Assembly (NCBI RefSeq): GCF_030052815.1
Contig: NC_079505.1
Location: 62,307,309 to 62,371,308 of the forward strand
Length of the DNA: 64,000 nt
Direction of reading: 5' to 3'
Source: Hevea brasiliensis
Taxonomy: Eukaryota > Streptophyta > Magnoliopsida > Malpighiales > Euphorbiaceae
Below are positions 62,801 through 64,000 of this stretch, piece by piece (the first letter of the stretch is position 1; every line of letters starts with the position of its first letter). Made by a program: the position numbers and the translations under genes. Under the pieces are notes generated by a model that did no database searches, had not been told where the DNA came from, and saw only the letters and a list, made by a program, of their open reading frames with translations.

Positions 62801-63932
62801 CCATGACACAAGAAGTAGAACCATCAGCTAAAGTAACTGTAGAGGAAGTGAGATTAGACTGAAAAGTAGATAGAATACTAGAATTACCTGTCATATGATC
62901 TGTCACACCAGAATCAATAACCCATTTGGATGAGGAAGACACAAGGCATATAGTGGATTTACCTGACTCAGTGATCATAGTGACAGGGGAACTGGTAAGC
63001 TTTAGAGATGCCTGATACTGGGAAAACTATGCAAAATCCTCTGCAGATACCAAAATAGTTTTCTCAGAAGAAGATACTATAGAATTCTCTGCTGCCATAT
63101 TTGCCATCTGTGATCGCTGATTTTTCTTTTGAAGTTACGGATGATTATATTTTGTATGGCCAGGCTCATGGCAATAATAACAAATGACTCCTCTTGAGTC
63201 CTGATTAGAACTAGCCTCTCTATTACGCTGATTACTTCTGTTGCTTGTAATTCCTCCTCTACTTCCTCTTTGTCCATTTGGATTACGGCTAATAAGAGCA
63301 CTACTGGCAAGCTGTGAAGATTGGGTACTCTCTATATGAAGTACCCGTGTGAACGTTTCATGCGAAGAGGAAATCTCAGAACTGGAGAGAATATGAGATT
63401 TAGCAGTCTCATACTCTGAAGGAAGGCATACAAGAAAACTCATAACAGCCAGTTGCTCCTGTTGGGCCTGTTGAACTTTCACATCAAAACTAAAAGGCAA
63501 CAATACATTAAGTTCCTCATATACCTGTTTAAAATCCATAAAATAAGCCGTGAGAGACTTATCCTTTTTCTTAGCACGGTAGAATGCCTTACAAACATCA
63601 TAAATACAGGAGATATTCCCTTTACCAGAATACAGAAAATCTAAGTAATCCATCAATTCCTTAACAAATTCACAGTGATTAATTAAACTAATTACCTCAC
63701 TGTGAATCGAGTTTCGAAGCTGCAAAAGCAACCAAGCATCATCCCTTAGCCAAGTTTGTCGTGTATCATCCATAGGTGGATCTTTAGTAAGGTGATCATC
63801 CTTATCAATGCTACGCAAATAGACCCTAACAGTCTTACTCCACTCCAGGTAATTCGAACCATTAAGTTTGTGTTCCGTGATCTTAGTCATCACCGGAATC
63901 ACATCAGAAATAACATTCTTATTGTCTACCAT
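59820..63932 (-). pseudogene. Copia element C gag-pol, near-complete but with stops
   Basis: Starts at the ATG at 63932 (MVDNKNVISD). Gag 63932-63135 with CYYCHEPGHTKYNHP, where the last knuckle Cys is lost. Protease DSGVTDHMTG near 62915. Integrase 62560-61790: RLGHPS, ELVHSDVWVP, then a small frame-shifting deletion near 62305 that removes the block where elements A and B have the DDKSR catalytic motif; TPSQNGVAKRKN follows. RT 61307-60600 with intact YVDDIVITRSD (~60770). RNase H 60212-59820 with SRSSAESEYRAMA and CDNQAAL; TGA stop at 59820. Most in-frame stops occur where CAA/CAG or TGG is expected. It belongs to a different copia lineage from A and B (Ale-like, tentative). Confidence 0.85.
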
Positions 63933-64000
63933 TTGTTGAGACAAAGAAAACTTATCGAAAAGCTAATCCAAAGTGCTTACAGCAACAAAATAACCCAAAA
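63933..64000 (-). other. Copia C leader, cut by window end
   Basis: Sequence between the gag start and the window edge. The PBS and 5' LTR of element C are expected beyond 64000 and are not visible. Confidence 0.5.

Overview
This window is nuclear DNA of a flowering plant, almost certainly a dicot. It is AT-rich and dominated by nested transposable elements: Ty1/copia, Ty3/gypsy, a LINE, a MULE remnant and a MITE. The only clear host gene is an intron-containing nuclear gene for the plastid 50S ribosomal protein L35. Repeat style hints at a woody dicot such as Euphorbiaceae, but that is a guess. I see no tRNA, rRNA, CRISPR array or bacterial-type operon, and no new biological system. The value of the window is an unusually readable transposon stratigraphy, because target-site duplications (TSDs) can be read at most boundaries.

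Layout. 1-5263: an LTR of a copia family (L0) broken by two insertions of a long-LTR family (called S here; ends TGTAACACCC/GGGTGTTACA). 5264-5590: array of near-palindromic repeats. 5591-7640: unassigned. 7650-11275: decayed, internally deleted Mutator-like transposase on the minus strand, split by a gypsy-type LTR (7998-9427). 11786-13306: poly-C/TC tract, then AT-rich spacer. 13307-45083: a LINE on the minus strand, with A-tail and 9-bp TSD, split by a huge nested block (19581-44809). That block is copia element B (plus strand, TSD CACCT). Its 5' LTR is interrupted by the related copia element A (minus strand, TSD CCGCC/CCGCT). Its 3' LTR is interrupted by two S insertions, one with TSD TTAAA.

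45608-53219: RPL35 in three exons. Its second intron holds a young but coding-defective Ty3/gypsy chromovirus (46810-52217, TSD GATCA) in antisense. 53762-57290: another S element (TSD CAAAT), landed exactly at the edge of an 810-bp MITE (57296-58105, TSD TATTTCAAAT). 58116-59596: further LTR-like and tandem repeats. 59597-64000: a third copia element (C), minus strand, whose 5' LTR lies beyond the window.

How it fits together. Inferred order: LINE inserted about 0.5 kb upstream of RPL35, then B into the LINE, then A and the S elements into B. Independently, the MITE was followed by an S element downstream of RPL35. The gypsy insertion in intron 2 looks recent from its nearly identical LTRs. 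Most stop codons in B and C, and those in the MULE tail, are CAG/CAA to TAG/TAA or TGG to TGA/TAG. This fits cytosine-methylation decay of silenced elements.
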